A DNA stretch of 22,797 nucleotides from Caryophanales bacterium (GCA_028723545.1 JAQYER010000135.1:1-22797); one strand, 5' to 3'. Positions 1-6,905 are shown, numbered from the stretch's first letter. Program-made: numbers and translations. The notes: generated by a model not told the origin, from the letters alone.

Positions 1-1
1 A

Positions 2-418
2 TTTATTATTTGGCCATTACAAAACAATACAAAATCTCGAATAAAAGAAAAAAATCAAATATTATTCTCAATTGTTTTTGGATTAATAATCGGGTTTATT
101 TGTGGCTTTCAAGGCGCTGGTGGAGGAGTAATGATTTTATTTGCATTAACACTTGTGCTTCATTACGAATTCAAAAATGCAGTTGGTACTTCTGTATTAA
201 TAATGACATTTACTGCCTTAATTGGAGCAACTTCGCATTTTATTATTGATACGATTCCAACTTGGCAAATGTTATTAATTTGTATTGCCTCTACAGGTGG
301 ATTTGCCGCACTTGCTGCTGTTATCGCTAATAAAGTTTCACCTATATTATTAAATCGAATAACTGGTATTATGCTTACATTATCTTCGATAACATCATTA
401 ATTTTTATGTTTATTTAA
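2..418 (+). CDS. TauE/SafE family sulfite/anion permease, C-terminal part (5' end outside window)
   Basis: The reading frame is open from the first bases of the window and ends at a TAA, giving about 138 residues of the C-terminal half of an integral membrane transporter. After a basic loop (about residues 10-20) comes a hydrophobic segment with the glycine-rich stretch GFQGAGGG, then a helix with VGTSVLIM and two more helices. This glycine-rich repeat followed by a conserved GTS is typical of the second repeat of TauE/SafE (DUF81) permeases, which are thought to export sulfite, sulfoacetate or other small organosulfur anions. The substrate cannot be read from the sequence. An internal ATG at 131 is not the start, because the family-specific sequence continues upstream of it. 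No convincing terminator follows. Confidence 0.8.
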   Translation, partial: FIIWPLQNNTKSRIKEKNQILFSIVFGLIIGFICGFQGAGGGVMILFALTLVLHYEFKNAVGTSVLIMTFTALIGATSHFIIDTIPTWQMLLICIASTGGFAALAAVIANKVSPILLNRITGIMLTLSSITSLIFMFI

Positions 419-468
419 AAATTACAAATGTAACATTAATAAACAAATAAATAATAAATAATTTAATT

Positions 469-497
469 TTGTAATAAATATGTAGCAAAAATAAAAT
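469..497 (+). promoter_or_regulatory. Putative sigma-A promoter for the small membrane protein gene
   Basis: TTGTAA (469-474) and TAAAAT (492-497) are separated by 17 bases. Transcription would start near 504, about 36 bases upstream of the ATG at 540. The surroundings are extremely AT-rich, so a chance match is possible. Confidence 0.4.
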
Positions 498-539
498 TTA
501 TTGCTATATTGATATTTTGTTTTGAAAGGAGTCTATCAA

Positions 540-776
540 ATGAATTTTGACAAATGGTTCTATAACCAATCTAAATTAGTCCAAGTAATTTTACTTCTCA
601 TTCCTTTTGTTGGATGGATTGCTGAATTATTAATTCGTTTATCAGTATTACTTCGTGACAAATCAGTTATTAACATCGTTGTCTTTGTTGTCTTCGTTGT
701 TGTTGGCTGGGGTTGGGTTTTAGCGGTCGCGGACTTAATTTACCTTCTCATTAAAGGTCACTTATTCCTCGCTTAG
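540..776 (+). CDS. Small two-helix membrane protein of unknown function (78 aa)
   Basis: A 78-residue protein with a short polar N-terminus (MNFDKWFYNQSK), a hydrophobic segment at about residues 14-44 containing a central PFVGW, a short charged loop (RDKS), and a second very hydrophobic segment at about 48-72 rich in V, F and W. I recognise no family. The start is the ATG at 540, because AAAGGAG at 525-531 is ideally placed; an in-frame TTG at 522 lies before this Shine-Dalgarno and is not credible. It ends in TAG, the only TAG stop in the window. It has a plausible promoter of its own and a good terminator, so it is probably transcribed alone. A holin-like or membrane-stress role is possible but nothing here demonstrates one. 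Confidence 0.7.
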   Translation: MNFDKWFYNQSKLVQVILLLIPFVGWIAELLIRLSVLLRDKSVINIVVFVVFVVVGWGWVLAVADLIYLLIKGHLFLA

Positions 777-793
777 TTATTTATATATAAGAA

Positions 794-818
794 AATGGGT
801 GTTCGCACTCATTTTTTT
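794..818 (+). terminator. Intrinsic terminator of the small membrane protein gene
   Basis: An 8-bp stem (794-801 with 806-813, one G-T pair) closed by a TTCG tetraloop runs straight into a T tract (812-818). Confidence 0.8.
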
Positions 819-843
819 ATTATCATTAGCATATAAATATTTA

Positions 844-873
844 TTTACAAATAAATAACAATTGTAATAAAAT
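844..873 (+). promoter_or_regulatory. Putative promoter of the SPFH/zinc-ribbon cluster
   Basis: TTTACA (844-849) and TAAAAT (868-873) are 18 bases apart. The position just after the preceding terminator and before the Shine-Dalgarno AAAGGAG (883-889) fits the start of a new transcription unit. The motif alone is weak in this AT-rich DNA. Confidence 0.4.
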
Positions 874-900
874 CAAAATAGCAAAGGAGTATTAAATAAA

Positions 901-1977
901 ATGGGTTTATTTAGTAAAAAACAATTTTTAAAAGTTATTGAATGGCAAGATGACTCTAAAGATTTATTAATTTATCGTTATCCATTAACTGATCGCGATC
1001 AAATCATGAATTCTTCAACATTAATCGTTCGCCCTTCACAAATCGGTGTTTTAGTTCACAAAGGACAAATCGCTGATATTTTTGCCCCAGGTACATATAA
1101 ATTATCAACTGAAAACATTCCAATCATTTCTAAAATCTTAACATTACCTACACATGGTGAATACCAAGTTCAAGCCGAAGTATATTATGTTAATACTAAA
1201 AATATAACTGGATTAAAGTGGGGAACACAAAATCCAATTATGATGCGCGATAATGATTTTGGAAATGTTCGTATTCGCGCTTTTGGTACATATGCATTCC
1301 AAGTTAATGATCCACGTCGCTTTATCGAAAAAATGAGTGGAACAAATAAAGAATATCATGCATCTGAAGCTCATAATCAAGTTTGTCCAAGCATTTTACA
1401 ATGTTTCGCTGATGCAGTCTCAGAATCTAGAATTTCCGCTCTTGATTTAGCGTCTAATTATCGTGAATTCTCTAACACTGTATTAGAAGGCGCTAATGAA
1501 GAATTTGATAAATTTGGTTTAAAAATTACTTCATTATTAATCGAAAATATTTCATTACCAGCTGAAGTTGAAAAAGCACTTGATGAAAGAACAAGACTTG
1601 GAATTATGTCTGATAAGATGGGTACTTATACTCAATTAGCAGCCGCTGACGCATTAAAAGCTGCAGCCAGCAATCCAAATGGGAATAATATGGCTGGATT
1701 AGGCGTTGGCTTAGGTGCTGGTGTTGCTACCGCTGGAGTGTTATCACAAGCTTTAGCTAATGCTAAAGATAGTCCAGTTGTTAAACCAGCTGAAGATAAA
1801 GATAATTCTTCATCTGAATTAATTGAATGTCCTAATTGTCATGCGCAAGTGAAAAAAGGATCAAAGTTCTGTCCTGAATGCGGTAATAAATTACCTTCAA
1901 AGAGATTCTGCACAAATTGTGGTGCTGAATTATCTTCTAATGCTAAATTCTGCCCAGAATGTGGAACTAAACAATAA
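901..1977 (+). CDS. SPFH/stomatin-like protein with two C-terminal zinc ribbons (YdjI / COG4260 type)
   Basis: 358 residues. The N-terminus (MGLFSKKQFLKVIEWQDD, then a segment with RPSQIGVLVHKGQIADIF) and the following roughly 230 residues match the stomatin/prohibitin-like family of B. subtilis YdjI, a cytosolic or peripheral membrane scaffold. A coiled, alanine-rich region and a Gly/Ala-rich linker (about 250-290) lead to two consecutive CxxC-x10-CxxC zinc ribbons with cysteines 310/313/324/327 and 337/340/351/354. No N-terminal transmembrane segment is visible, so membrane contact is probably indirect. In B. subtilis YdjI is encoded with PspA, YdjG and YdjH and takes part in the membrane-stress response at SPFH platforms. 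Here the next gene is YdjG-like but no pspA or ydjH is present. AAAGGAG at 883-889 supports the start. Confidence 0.85.
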   Translation: MGLFSKKQFLKVIEWQDDSKDLLIYRYPLTDRDQIMNSSTLIVRPSQIGVLVHKGQIADIFAPGTYKLSTENIPIISKILTLPTHGEYQVQAEVYYVNTKNITGLKWGTQNPIMMRDNDFGNVRIRAFGTYAFQVNDPRRFIEKMSGTNKEYHASEAHNQVCPSILQCFADAVSESRISALDLASNYREFSNTVLEGANEEFDKFGLKITSLLIENISLPAEVEKALDERTRLGIMSDKMGTYTQLAAADALKAAASNPNGNNMAGLGVGLGAGVATAGVLSQALANAKDSPVVKPAEDKDNSSSELIECPNCHAQVKKGSKFCPECGNKLPSKRFCTNCGAELSSNAKFCPECGTKQ

Positions 1978-1986
1978 TTATAAATT

Positions 1987-3075
1987 ATGGAAAATAACGA
2001 AAACACCATCTTATCAAATGGGAATAATTCTCAATGTGAATCTTGTGGTGGGAATTTAGTTTTTAATCCAAATTTCCAAAAGCTTTGGTGTGCCAATTGT
2101 CAAAATCAATACGATATTCCAAAAGTCGTTCAACTAGTTAAATTACCGATTGAATCTGCAACTGAAGATATTTCAAGTGTTGATAATTGGAAAACACAAA
2201 ATAAAGTATTTCGTTGTAAAACTTGTGGAGCATCAGTCATTTTACAAGGTTTAGATGTTACTTCTAAATGCCCTTATTGTGGTTCTGATTATGTTTTAGA
2301 TCCAAATACATTACCTGGTTTAAAACCAAACACTGTTATTCCATTTTCTTTTGATGAAAAGAAAGCTAGTGAACATTTCCGAAATGGAGTTAAGAAAATA
2401 TTTTTAATTCCTAATTCTTTTAAGAAAAAAGTTCCAGAAAATCGTATTAGAGGTATTTATGTTCCTTCTTTTGCTTTTGATTCAAACACTAATTCTTCTT
2501 ATAATGGTGTTTTAGTTAAAGACCATACCAACACTAATTCAAAAGGTCAAACAACGACAACTCATGAATATATTAGAATTGCTGGAAATAAATTGCTTAA
2601 TTTCACTAATGTAACAATTGAATCTTCATCAAAAATTGATAATAAAGATATGAAAGCTTTGCTTCCATATCAATTGAATTTTAATTATCAATTTAATAAC
2701 GATTTCATTCGCGGATATTCAACTGAACATTATTGTGATTCGATTGATAAATGCTTTGAAATTGCTCAACAAGAAATGAAAACACAAATTAAGCAGAACA
2801 TCTTAAATGAATATCGAACAAGATATCATTATGATCGAGTTCAATCATTTAATTTAAGCACAACTTTTAATAATAATTTATATGAATATCGATTATTACC
2901 AGTATATTGCTTTGAATTCACATATAAGAACAAAAAATATATTACTTATATGAATGGACAAACAGGTAAAATTGGTACTGGTTATCCAAAAGCATATTGG
3001 AAAATTGTTGTTATTGTATTATCGATATTAGTTGCTTTTGGATTAGTCTTCTTATTATATTTATTATCTAATTAA
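1987..3075 (+). CDS. YdjG-like membrane protein with two N-terminal zinc ribbons
   Basis: 362 residues. Two CxxC...CxxC modules lie at the N-terminus: C17/C20/C35/C38, resembling a TFIIB-type ribbon, and C77/C80/C95/C98. A long central domain (about 105-330) contains GLKPNTVIPF, RGIYVPSFAFD and LLPVYCFEFTYKNKKY, features found in bacterial TFIIB-type zinc ribbon proteins of the YdjG kind. One transmembrane helix lies close to the C-terminus (about 340-360), so the ribbons would face the cytoplasm on a tail-anchored protein. It begins 9 bases after the SPFH gene with no clear Shine-Dalgarno, which suggests translational coupling. A role as the membrane partner of the SPFH protein is inferred from the B. 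subtilis arrangement. Confidence 0.75.
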   Translation: MENNENTILSNGNNSQCESCGGNLVFNPNFQKLWCANCQNQYDIPKVVQLVKLPIESATEDISSVDNWKTQNKVFRCKTCGASVILQGLDVTSKCPYCGSDYVLDPNTLPGLKPNTVIPFSFDEKKASEHFRNGVKKIFLIPNSFKKKVPENRIRGIYVPSFAFDSNTNSSYNGVLVKDHTNTNSKGQTTTTHEYIRIAGNKLLNFTNVTIESSSKIDNKDMKALLPYQLNFNYQFNNDFIRGYSTEHYCDSIDKCFEIAQQEMKTQIKQNILNEYRTRYHYDRVQSFNLSTTFNNNLYEYRLLPVYCFEFTYKNKKYITYMNGQTGKIGTGYPKAYWKIVVIVLSILVAFGLVFLLYLLSN

Positions 3076-3109
3076 TTAGCCCAATTGGATAGCGTAATCG
3101 AAAGGAAAA

Positions 3110-3520
3110 ATGCAAATAGCCGCTATTATTTGCGAAAAAATTATGTCATTAAATAATATTGAAAAGAAACGCTCAGCTTTACGTGCCCTTGGCATTATTT
3201 CTTTAATTTTTGGATTAGGTGCTGTTGTAGGTGGCATTTTTATGATTATTTCAGGAGTTACTAATATTGGAACTTCTAATCAAACAACCGGAATTATTTT
3301 ACTTGTTTTCGGCATTATTTTAGCTATTCTTAGTGTTTTAGCCGTCATTTGGGGTGTATATGCAACATGGGTTGGCTTTTCAATTAAAGCTACACGTGGA
3401 ACAATTGCCGAAGATGATGAAGCTAAAGGTAGTCAGAATACTAAAAGATGCCCAAAATGTGGAGCGATAAATACCGCAAATTCAACTGAGTGCCAAGTTT
3501 GCCACACTCCATTAGAATAA
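3110..3520 (+). CDS. Small two-helix membrane protein with C-terminal zinc ribbon
   Basis: 136 residues with two hydrophobic segments (about 26-50 and 58-88) and a cytosolic tail ending in a single CPKC/CQVC zinc ribbon (C114, C117, C128, C131). No named family is recognised. It lies 34 bases after the YdjG-like gene on the same strand and ends at a terminator, so it is probably the third gene of that unit. The chosen ATG at 3110 has AAAGGA immediately upstream (3101-3106), slightly close. An ATG at 3143 (MSLNNIEKK) gives a more usual N-terminus but has no adjacent ribosome site. Between the two candidates is a potential 8-bp hairpin (3112-3119 with 3126-3133), so the true start is uncertain. 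Confidence 0.7.
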   Translation: MQIAAIICEKIMSLNNIEKKRSALRALGIISLIFGLGAVVGGIFMIISGVTNIGTSNQTTGIILLVFGIILAILSVLAVIWGVYATWVGFSIKATRGTIAEDDEAKGSQNTKRCPKCGAINTANSTECQVCHTPLE

Positions 3521-3547
3521 AAAATATTTTAATATCAATTATGAATT

Positions 3548-3578
3548 AAGGCTCAATTTATATTGGGCCTTTTCATTT
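3548..3578 (+). terminator. Terminator of the SPFH/zinc-ribbon cluster
   Basis: A 9-bp stem (3548-3556 with 3563-3571, one T-G pair) with a 6-base loop is followed by an interrupted T tract (TTTTCATTT). Confidence 0.7.
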
Positions 3579-3579
3579 A

Positions 3580-3626
3580 AATAAAAATGTTAAACAATAT
3601 TTAAATCATTAATAAAAATGTGAAAC
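3580..3626 (+). repeat. Pair of 16-bp direct repeats upstream of the AbiEi-like gene
   Basis: AATAAAAATGTTAAAC at 3580-3595 and AATAAAAATGTGAAAC at 3611-3626 differ at one position and are offset by 31 bases, close to three helical turns. They lie in a 212-base intergenic stretch between a terminator and the abiEi promoter. They could be regulator binding sites or chance low-complexity similarity. Confidence 0.4.
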
Positions 3627-3680
3627 CAATAATGTTTTTTATAAAATAAACATATAAAAAAATTAGTAAAATCATATAAA

Positions 3681-3709
3681 TTGACATATTTGCAATATGT
3701 ATTTATAAT
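3681..3709 (+). promoter_or_regulatory. Consensus sigma-A promoter of the AbiEi-like gene
   Basis: TTGACA (3681-3686), a 17-base spacer and TATAAT (3704-3709) match the housekeeping consensus exactly. Transcription should start near 3716, leaving a leader of only about 17 bases before the ATG at 3733. Such a strong promoter beside a repressor-like gene suggests that it is normally held down by repression. Confidence 0.8.
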
Positions 3710-3722
3710 AAAAGCATATTTG
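3684..3722 (+). promoter_or_regulatory. Operator-like dyad and direct half-site over the abiEi promoter
   Basis: ACATATT and AATATGT (3684-3690 and 3694-3700) form a perfect inverted repeat with a 3-base centre, placed between the -35 and -10 boxes. The half-site CATATTTG at 3685-3692 recurs exactly 30 bases downstream at 3715-3722, over the expected transcription start. AbiEi proteins are known to repress their own promoters by binding inverted repeats, so this is the natural candidate operator. Binding itself is inference. Confidence 0.5.
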
Positions 3723-3732
3723 TAAATAAAAA

Positions 3733-4323
3733 ATGTTAGATATAGAAAAAATAATCCAGATTGCAAAAGAAAATAACGGTATAGTTACTTCAAGTGATGT
3801 CACAAAATTAGGAATTTCACGAATGGTTTTAAAATACCTTGTTGAACAAAACAAATTAATTAAATTAGATCGTGGAGTTTATGGACTTCCTCAAACAAGG
3901 AAAGACATTTATTTTGATGAACAAAATCGTTATAAAAAAGGTATTTATTTTTCATTATCAGCATTATATTTGCTTGGATATGTCGACGAATATGTCGATA
4001 AATTATATTTAGCGTTTCCTCAAACATATAACACAACAAAAGCTAAAAATAGAGGAATTATTTGTATGAATCAAGCCCCATCAAATTATGAAGTCGGGGC
4101 AATTGACATTAAAACTTCACAAAATAATATAGTGAGAGTTTATTGTATTGAAAGAACTTTATGCGAATTAATCCGCGACAATGAAATTCCTAAATCAATT
4201 ATTAAACAATCTTTTATTAAATATTTCCGAAATAGTGATGCGAATATTGATAAATTAAAAGCGTTCGCAAAAATGTTTAATTGCGAAAATAAAATTAATA
4301 CGATAATTGATTTATTAATTTAA
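3733..4323 (+). CDS. AbiEi-family type IV antitoxin / transcriptional repressor, orphan
   Basis: 196 residues. The N-terminal about 55 residues read as a winged helix (IIQIAKENNGIVTSSDV, then LGISRMVLKYLVEQNKL, then KLDRGVYGLP). The rest resembles the AbiEi C-terminal region: YFSLSALYLLGY, a beta segment with YLAFPQ, then VYCIERTLCELIRDN. This is the usual layout of AbiEi antitoxins, which repress the abiE promoter and counteract the nucleotidyltransferase toxin AbiEii. No toxin gene is present: the gene is closed by a terminator 8 bases after its stop, and nfnA follows. There is no Shine-Dalgarno and the predicted leader is very short, so initiation may be weak. It may now serve only as a repressor, or counteract a toxin encoded elsewhere. 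Confidence 0.8.
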   Translation: MLDIEKIIQIAKENNGIVTSSDVTKLGISRMVLKYLVEQNKLIKLDRGVYGLPQTRKDIYFDEQNRYKKGIYFSLSALYLLGYVDEYVDKLYLAFPQTYNTTKAKNRGIICMNQAPSNYEVGAIDIKTSQNNIVRVYCIERTLCELIRDNEIPKSIIKQSFIKYFRNSDANIDKLKAFAKMFNCENKINTIIDLLI

Positions 4324-4330
4324 ATTGAAG

Positions 4331-4352
4331 AAAGCCTAAATAGGCTTTTTTT
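4331..4352 (+). terminator. Terminator of the AbiEi-like gene
   Basis: A 7-bp stem (AAAGCCT 4331-4337 with AGGCTTT 4342-4348) with an AAAT loop leads into a T tract to 4352. Confidence 0.85.
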
Positions 4353-4466
4353 AATATTTATTAATATCTTATAAATATTTTTTATATCTTTATTCAAGTT
4401 TATATGGAAAATTTGCTTAAAATATTATATTTTAATAACCGAGTGAAACTCAATGGAGGAACAATA

Positions 4467-5354
4467 ATGTATAAAATCTTAAAAAAAGAACATTTGTCCG
4501 CATCCAATTATTTAATGGATATTGACGCTCCAATGATTGCAAAAAGCGGCAAACCAGGACAATTTGTTATCGTTATTGACAATGAAAAAGGCGAAAGAAT
4601 CCCACTTACAATCGCGGATTTAGATCCTGAAAAAGGTATCTTAACAATTGTATTCCAAGCTGTTGGTGCATCTACTATGGCGTTAGCAGATTTAAACGAA
4701 GGCGACGAATTATATTGCTGTGTTGGACCTTTAGGTCGCCCTTCTGATCTTGTCGATGCATCTGATGAAGAATTAAAAGAAAAGAAAATCATTTTCATCG
4801 CTGGTGGTGTTGGTATTGCCCCAGTTTATCCACAAGTTAAATATATGAAATCACGTGGATATGATGTTGATGTTATTATGGGTGGACGTACTAAAGATTT
4901 AGTCTTCTGGGAAGACAAAATGAGATTAGTCGCTAAGAACGTCTATGTATGTACTGATGATGGTTCTTATGGCTTCAAAGGAAACGTTACTCAATTATTA
5001 AGAGATTTAATTGATAATCAAGGTAAACAATATAATCACGCAGTTATTATTGGACCTGTTATCATGATGAAATTTGGTTGTTTAACAACTAAAGAATATG
5101 GTATTAAGACTATCGTTTCTATGAACCCAATTATGGTTGATGGAACTGGTATGTGTGGTGCTTGCCGTCTTAACGTTGGTGGCCAAACAAAATTCGCTTG
5201 TGTCGATGGACCAGAATTTGATGGTCATTTAGTTGATTTTGATGCCGCAATGAGACGTTCAAGAATTTATCAAACAGAAGAAGGACGCGCTAAACTCGCT
5301 TATGAAGAAGGCAAAACTTCTCATGGTGGATGTGGCTGCTGTGGAGGTAAATAA
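4467..5354 (+). CDS. nfnA: NADH-dependent reduced ferredoxin:NADP+ oxidoreductase, small subunit (NfnA)
   Basis: 295 residues of the dihydroorotate dehydrogenase electron-transfer-subunit/NfnA family. An N-terminal FAD-binding beta barrel (about 1-95) is followed by an NAD-binding domain beginning at IFIAGGVGIAPVYPQ. Near the C-terminus, GTGMCGACRLNVGG and FACVDGPEF carry the [2Fe-2S] cysteines 230, 233 and 245. The T. maritima and P. furiosus enzymes use an aspartate as fourth ligand. The tail ends in a cysteine-rich HGGCGCCGGK. With NfnB it would couple NADH and reduced ferredoxin oxidation to NADP+ reduction by flavin-based electron bifurcation. The start at 4467 is set by TGGAGGA (4454-4460); an in-frame ATG at 4404 lacks a ribosome site. 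The gltA-associated ferredoxin reductase annotation often given to this family is a less likely alternative. Confidence 0.88.
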   Translation: MYKILKKEHLSASNYLMDIDAPMIAKSGKPGQFVIVIDNEKGERIPLTIADLDPEKGILTIVFQAVGASTMALADLNEGDELYCCVGPLGRPSDLVDASDEELKEKKIIFIAGGVGIAPVYPQVKYMKSRGYDVDVIMGGRTKDLVFWEDKMRLVAKNVYVCTDDGSYGFKGNVTQLLRDLIDNQGKQYNHAVIIGPVIMMKFGCLTTKEYGIKTIVSMNPIMVDGTGMCGACRLNVGGQTKFACVDGPEFDGHLVDFDAAMRRSRIYQTEEGRAKLAYEEGKTSHGGCGCCGGK

Positions 5355-5356
5355 TC

Positions 5357-6754
5357 ATGGCTATTGAAAAAAATAGAGTTCCAGTTCGTGAACAAGATCC
5401 TAAAGTTCGCGCAACTAACTTCGAAGAAGTTTGCTTAGGATATAATGAAGAAGAAGCAGTTAAAGAAGCAAATCGTTGCTTAACTTGTAAATTCCCTTCA
5501 TGTGTTAAAGGATGTCCTGTATCAATTAATATTCCAGGATTTATCGCACATGTTAAAAATGGTGAATTTGATGAAGCTGCTAAAGAAATTGCTAAATACA
5601 GCGCTCTTCCAGCTGTCTGTGGTCGTGTTTGTCCACAAGAAAAACAATGTGAATCTAAATGTGTAGTTGGAAGAATGGGTGATCCAGTTTCTATTGGTAA
5701 ACTCGAAAGATTTGTCGCTGATTACGCTGCTAGCCACGATGTAAACCTTGCTGCAAAAGGTGAACCAAATGGTCATAAAGTTGCAATTATCGGTGCTGGT
5801 CCTTCAGGACTTACATGTGCTGGCGATCTTGCAATGAGAGGCTATGATGTCACAATTTATGAAGCATTACATAAAGCTGGTGGAGTTCTTGTTTATGGTA
5901 TTCCTGAATTCCGTCTTCCTAAAGATCGCGTTGTCGCTCACGAAGTTGAAAACGTTAAGAAATTAGGTGTTAAAATTATTACTGACTGCATTATTGGTAA
6001 AACAATTTCTATTGATGATTTATTCGCTGAAGGATATGAAGCAATTTTCATTGGTTCTGGTGCTGGACTTCCTAAATTTATGGGAATTCCTGGAGAAAAC
6101 GCGAATGGAGTATTATCTGCTAACGAATTCTTAACTAGAGTTAATTTAATGAAAGGTTATAAAGATGATTATGCAACTCCTGTTCATGTTGGACAAAAAG
6201 TTGCTGTTGTCGGTGGTGGTAACGTTGCAATGGACGCCGTTAGAACTGCATTACGTTTAGGTGCTGAAGCAACAATCGTTTACCGTCGTGGTGAAGAAGA
6301 ACTTCCAGCTCGTGTTGAAGAAGTTCATCACGCTAAAGAAGAAGGCGTTAAATTCGCAATGTTAACAAATCCAACAGAAATCCTTTCTGATGACAAAGGT
6401 AATGTTACTGGTATGAAATGTGTTCGTATGGAACTCGGTGAACCAGATGCTTCTGGTCGTCGCCGTCCACAAGTCGTCCCAGGTTCTGAATTTGTCATGG
6501 ATGTTGATATGGTTATCATGTCACTTGGTACTTCTCCAAACCCATTAATTTCATCTACTACAAAAGGTCTTGAAACAAATCCACATGGCTGTTTAGTCGT
6601 TGTTGATGAATCAGGATTAACTACTAGAGATGGAGTTTATGCTGGTGGTGACGCTGTTACAGGTGCTGCAACTGTTATCTTAGCGATGGGTGCTGGTAAA
6701 AAAGCTGCTCAAGCTATTGATGAAAAATTAAATCCAAAACCAGTTCAAGAATAA
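5357..6754 (+). CDS. nfnB: NADH-dependent reduced ferredoxin:NADP+ oxidoreductase, large subunit (NfnB); GltD/GltA-like
   Basis: 465 residues, the usual length for NfnB and the GltD-like reductases often labelled 'NADPH-dependent glutamate synthase'. Two [4Fe-4S] motifs lie at the N-terminus: cysteines 41/44/49/53 and 88/92/98/102. The FAD-binding GAGPSG is at 146-151, followed by PEFRLPKDRV. A second nucleotide-binding fold holds VAVVGGGNVAMDAVRTALR and the VYRRGEEELPAR segment, and the C-terminal flavin segment DGVYAGGDAVTGAATVILAMG is intact. It starts 2 bases after the nfnA stop with GTGGAGGT (5341-5348) upstream, so the two are translationally linked. Pairing with an NfnA-type subunit, and the absence of a glutamate synthase large subunit, favours NfnB over GltD. 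It would supply NADPH in an anaerobic fermenter. Confidence 0.88.
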   Translation: MAIEKNRVPVREQDPKVRATNFEEVCLGYNEEEAVKEANRCLTCKFPSCVKGCPVSINIPGFIAHVKNGEFDEAAKEIAKYSALPAVCGRVCPQEKQCESKCVVGRMGDPVSIGKLERFVADYAASHDVNLAAKGEPNGHKVAIIGAGPSGLTCAGDLAMRGYDVTIYEALHKAGGVLVYGIPEFRLPKDRVVAHEVENVKKLGVKIITDCIIGKTISIDDLFAEGYEAIFIGSGAGLPKFMGIPGENANGVLSANEFLTRVNLMKGYKDDYATPVHVGQKVAVVGGGNVAMDAVRTALRLGAEATIVYRRGEEELPARVEEVHHAKEEGVKFAMLTNPTEILSDDKGNVTGMKCVRMELGEPDASGRRRPQVVPGSEFVMDVDMVIMSLGTSPNPLISSTTKGLETNPHGCLVVVDESGLTTRDGVYAGGDAVTGAATVILAMGAGKKAAQAIDEKLNPKPVQE

Positions 6755-6775
6755 TTATTCTTTAATTAATTATAT

Positions 6776-6802
6776 GGACCACAAATTTGTGGTCCTTTTT
6801 TA
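6776..6802 (+). terminator. Strong terminator of nfnAB
   Basis: A perfect 20-bp palindrome (GGACCACA with TGTGGTCC around AATT, 6776-6795) is followed by six T residues. It is the most stable hairpin in this part of the window. Confidence 0.9.
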
Positions 6803-6814
6803 TATAAAAAGAAT

Positions 6815-6835
6815 ATGCGCGCGCATAATGCGCAT
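6815..6835. repeat. Two adjacent GC-rich palindromes between convergent genes
   Basis: ATGCGCGCGCAT (6815-6826) and ATGCGCAT (6828-6835) are perfect palindromes separated by one A. They lie between the nfnAB terminator and the terminator of the opposing gene. The alternating GC stands out in very AT-rich DNA. No function is assigned. Confidence 0.6.
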
Positions 6836-6853
6836 AGAGCAAATAATCAAAAC

Positions 6854-6881
6854 AAAAAAAGAGTTACCTTTCGATAACTCT
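6854..6881 (-). terminator. Terminator of the minus-strand membrane protein gene
   Basis: Read on the minus strand, AGAGTTA (6881-6875) pairs with TAACTCT (6866-6860) around an 8-base loop and runs into seven T residues (6860-6854). Confidence 0.8.
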
Positions 6882-6905
6882 AATTTCAATTTGTTTAATA
6901 TTTAA

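Noticed and set aside
10..249. Open frame at the window start
   Set aside because: It is out of frame with the clear TauE/SafE sequence covering the same bases.
483..506. TAGCAA/TTGCTA inverted repeat as a terminator for the TauE/SafE gene
   Set aside because: The stem is only 6 bp with an internal mismatch, has no adjacent T tract, and overlaps the likely promoter of the next gene.
522..539. In-frame TTG as start of the small membrane protein
   Set aside because: The strong Shine-Dalgarno AAAGGAG lies inside this extension and points to the ATG at 540.
3076..3102. Resemblance to a tRNA D-arm (CCAATTGGATAGCG)
   Set aside because: No anticodon stem, T arm or acceptor pairing follows, so there is no tRNA gene; the match is short enough to be chance.
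4404..4466. In-frame upstream ATG giving a 316-residue NfnA
   Set aside because: No ribosome site before 4404 and the extra residues do not match the family; TGGAGGA directly before the ATG at 4467 fixes the start.
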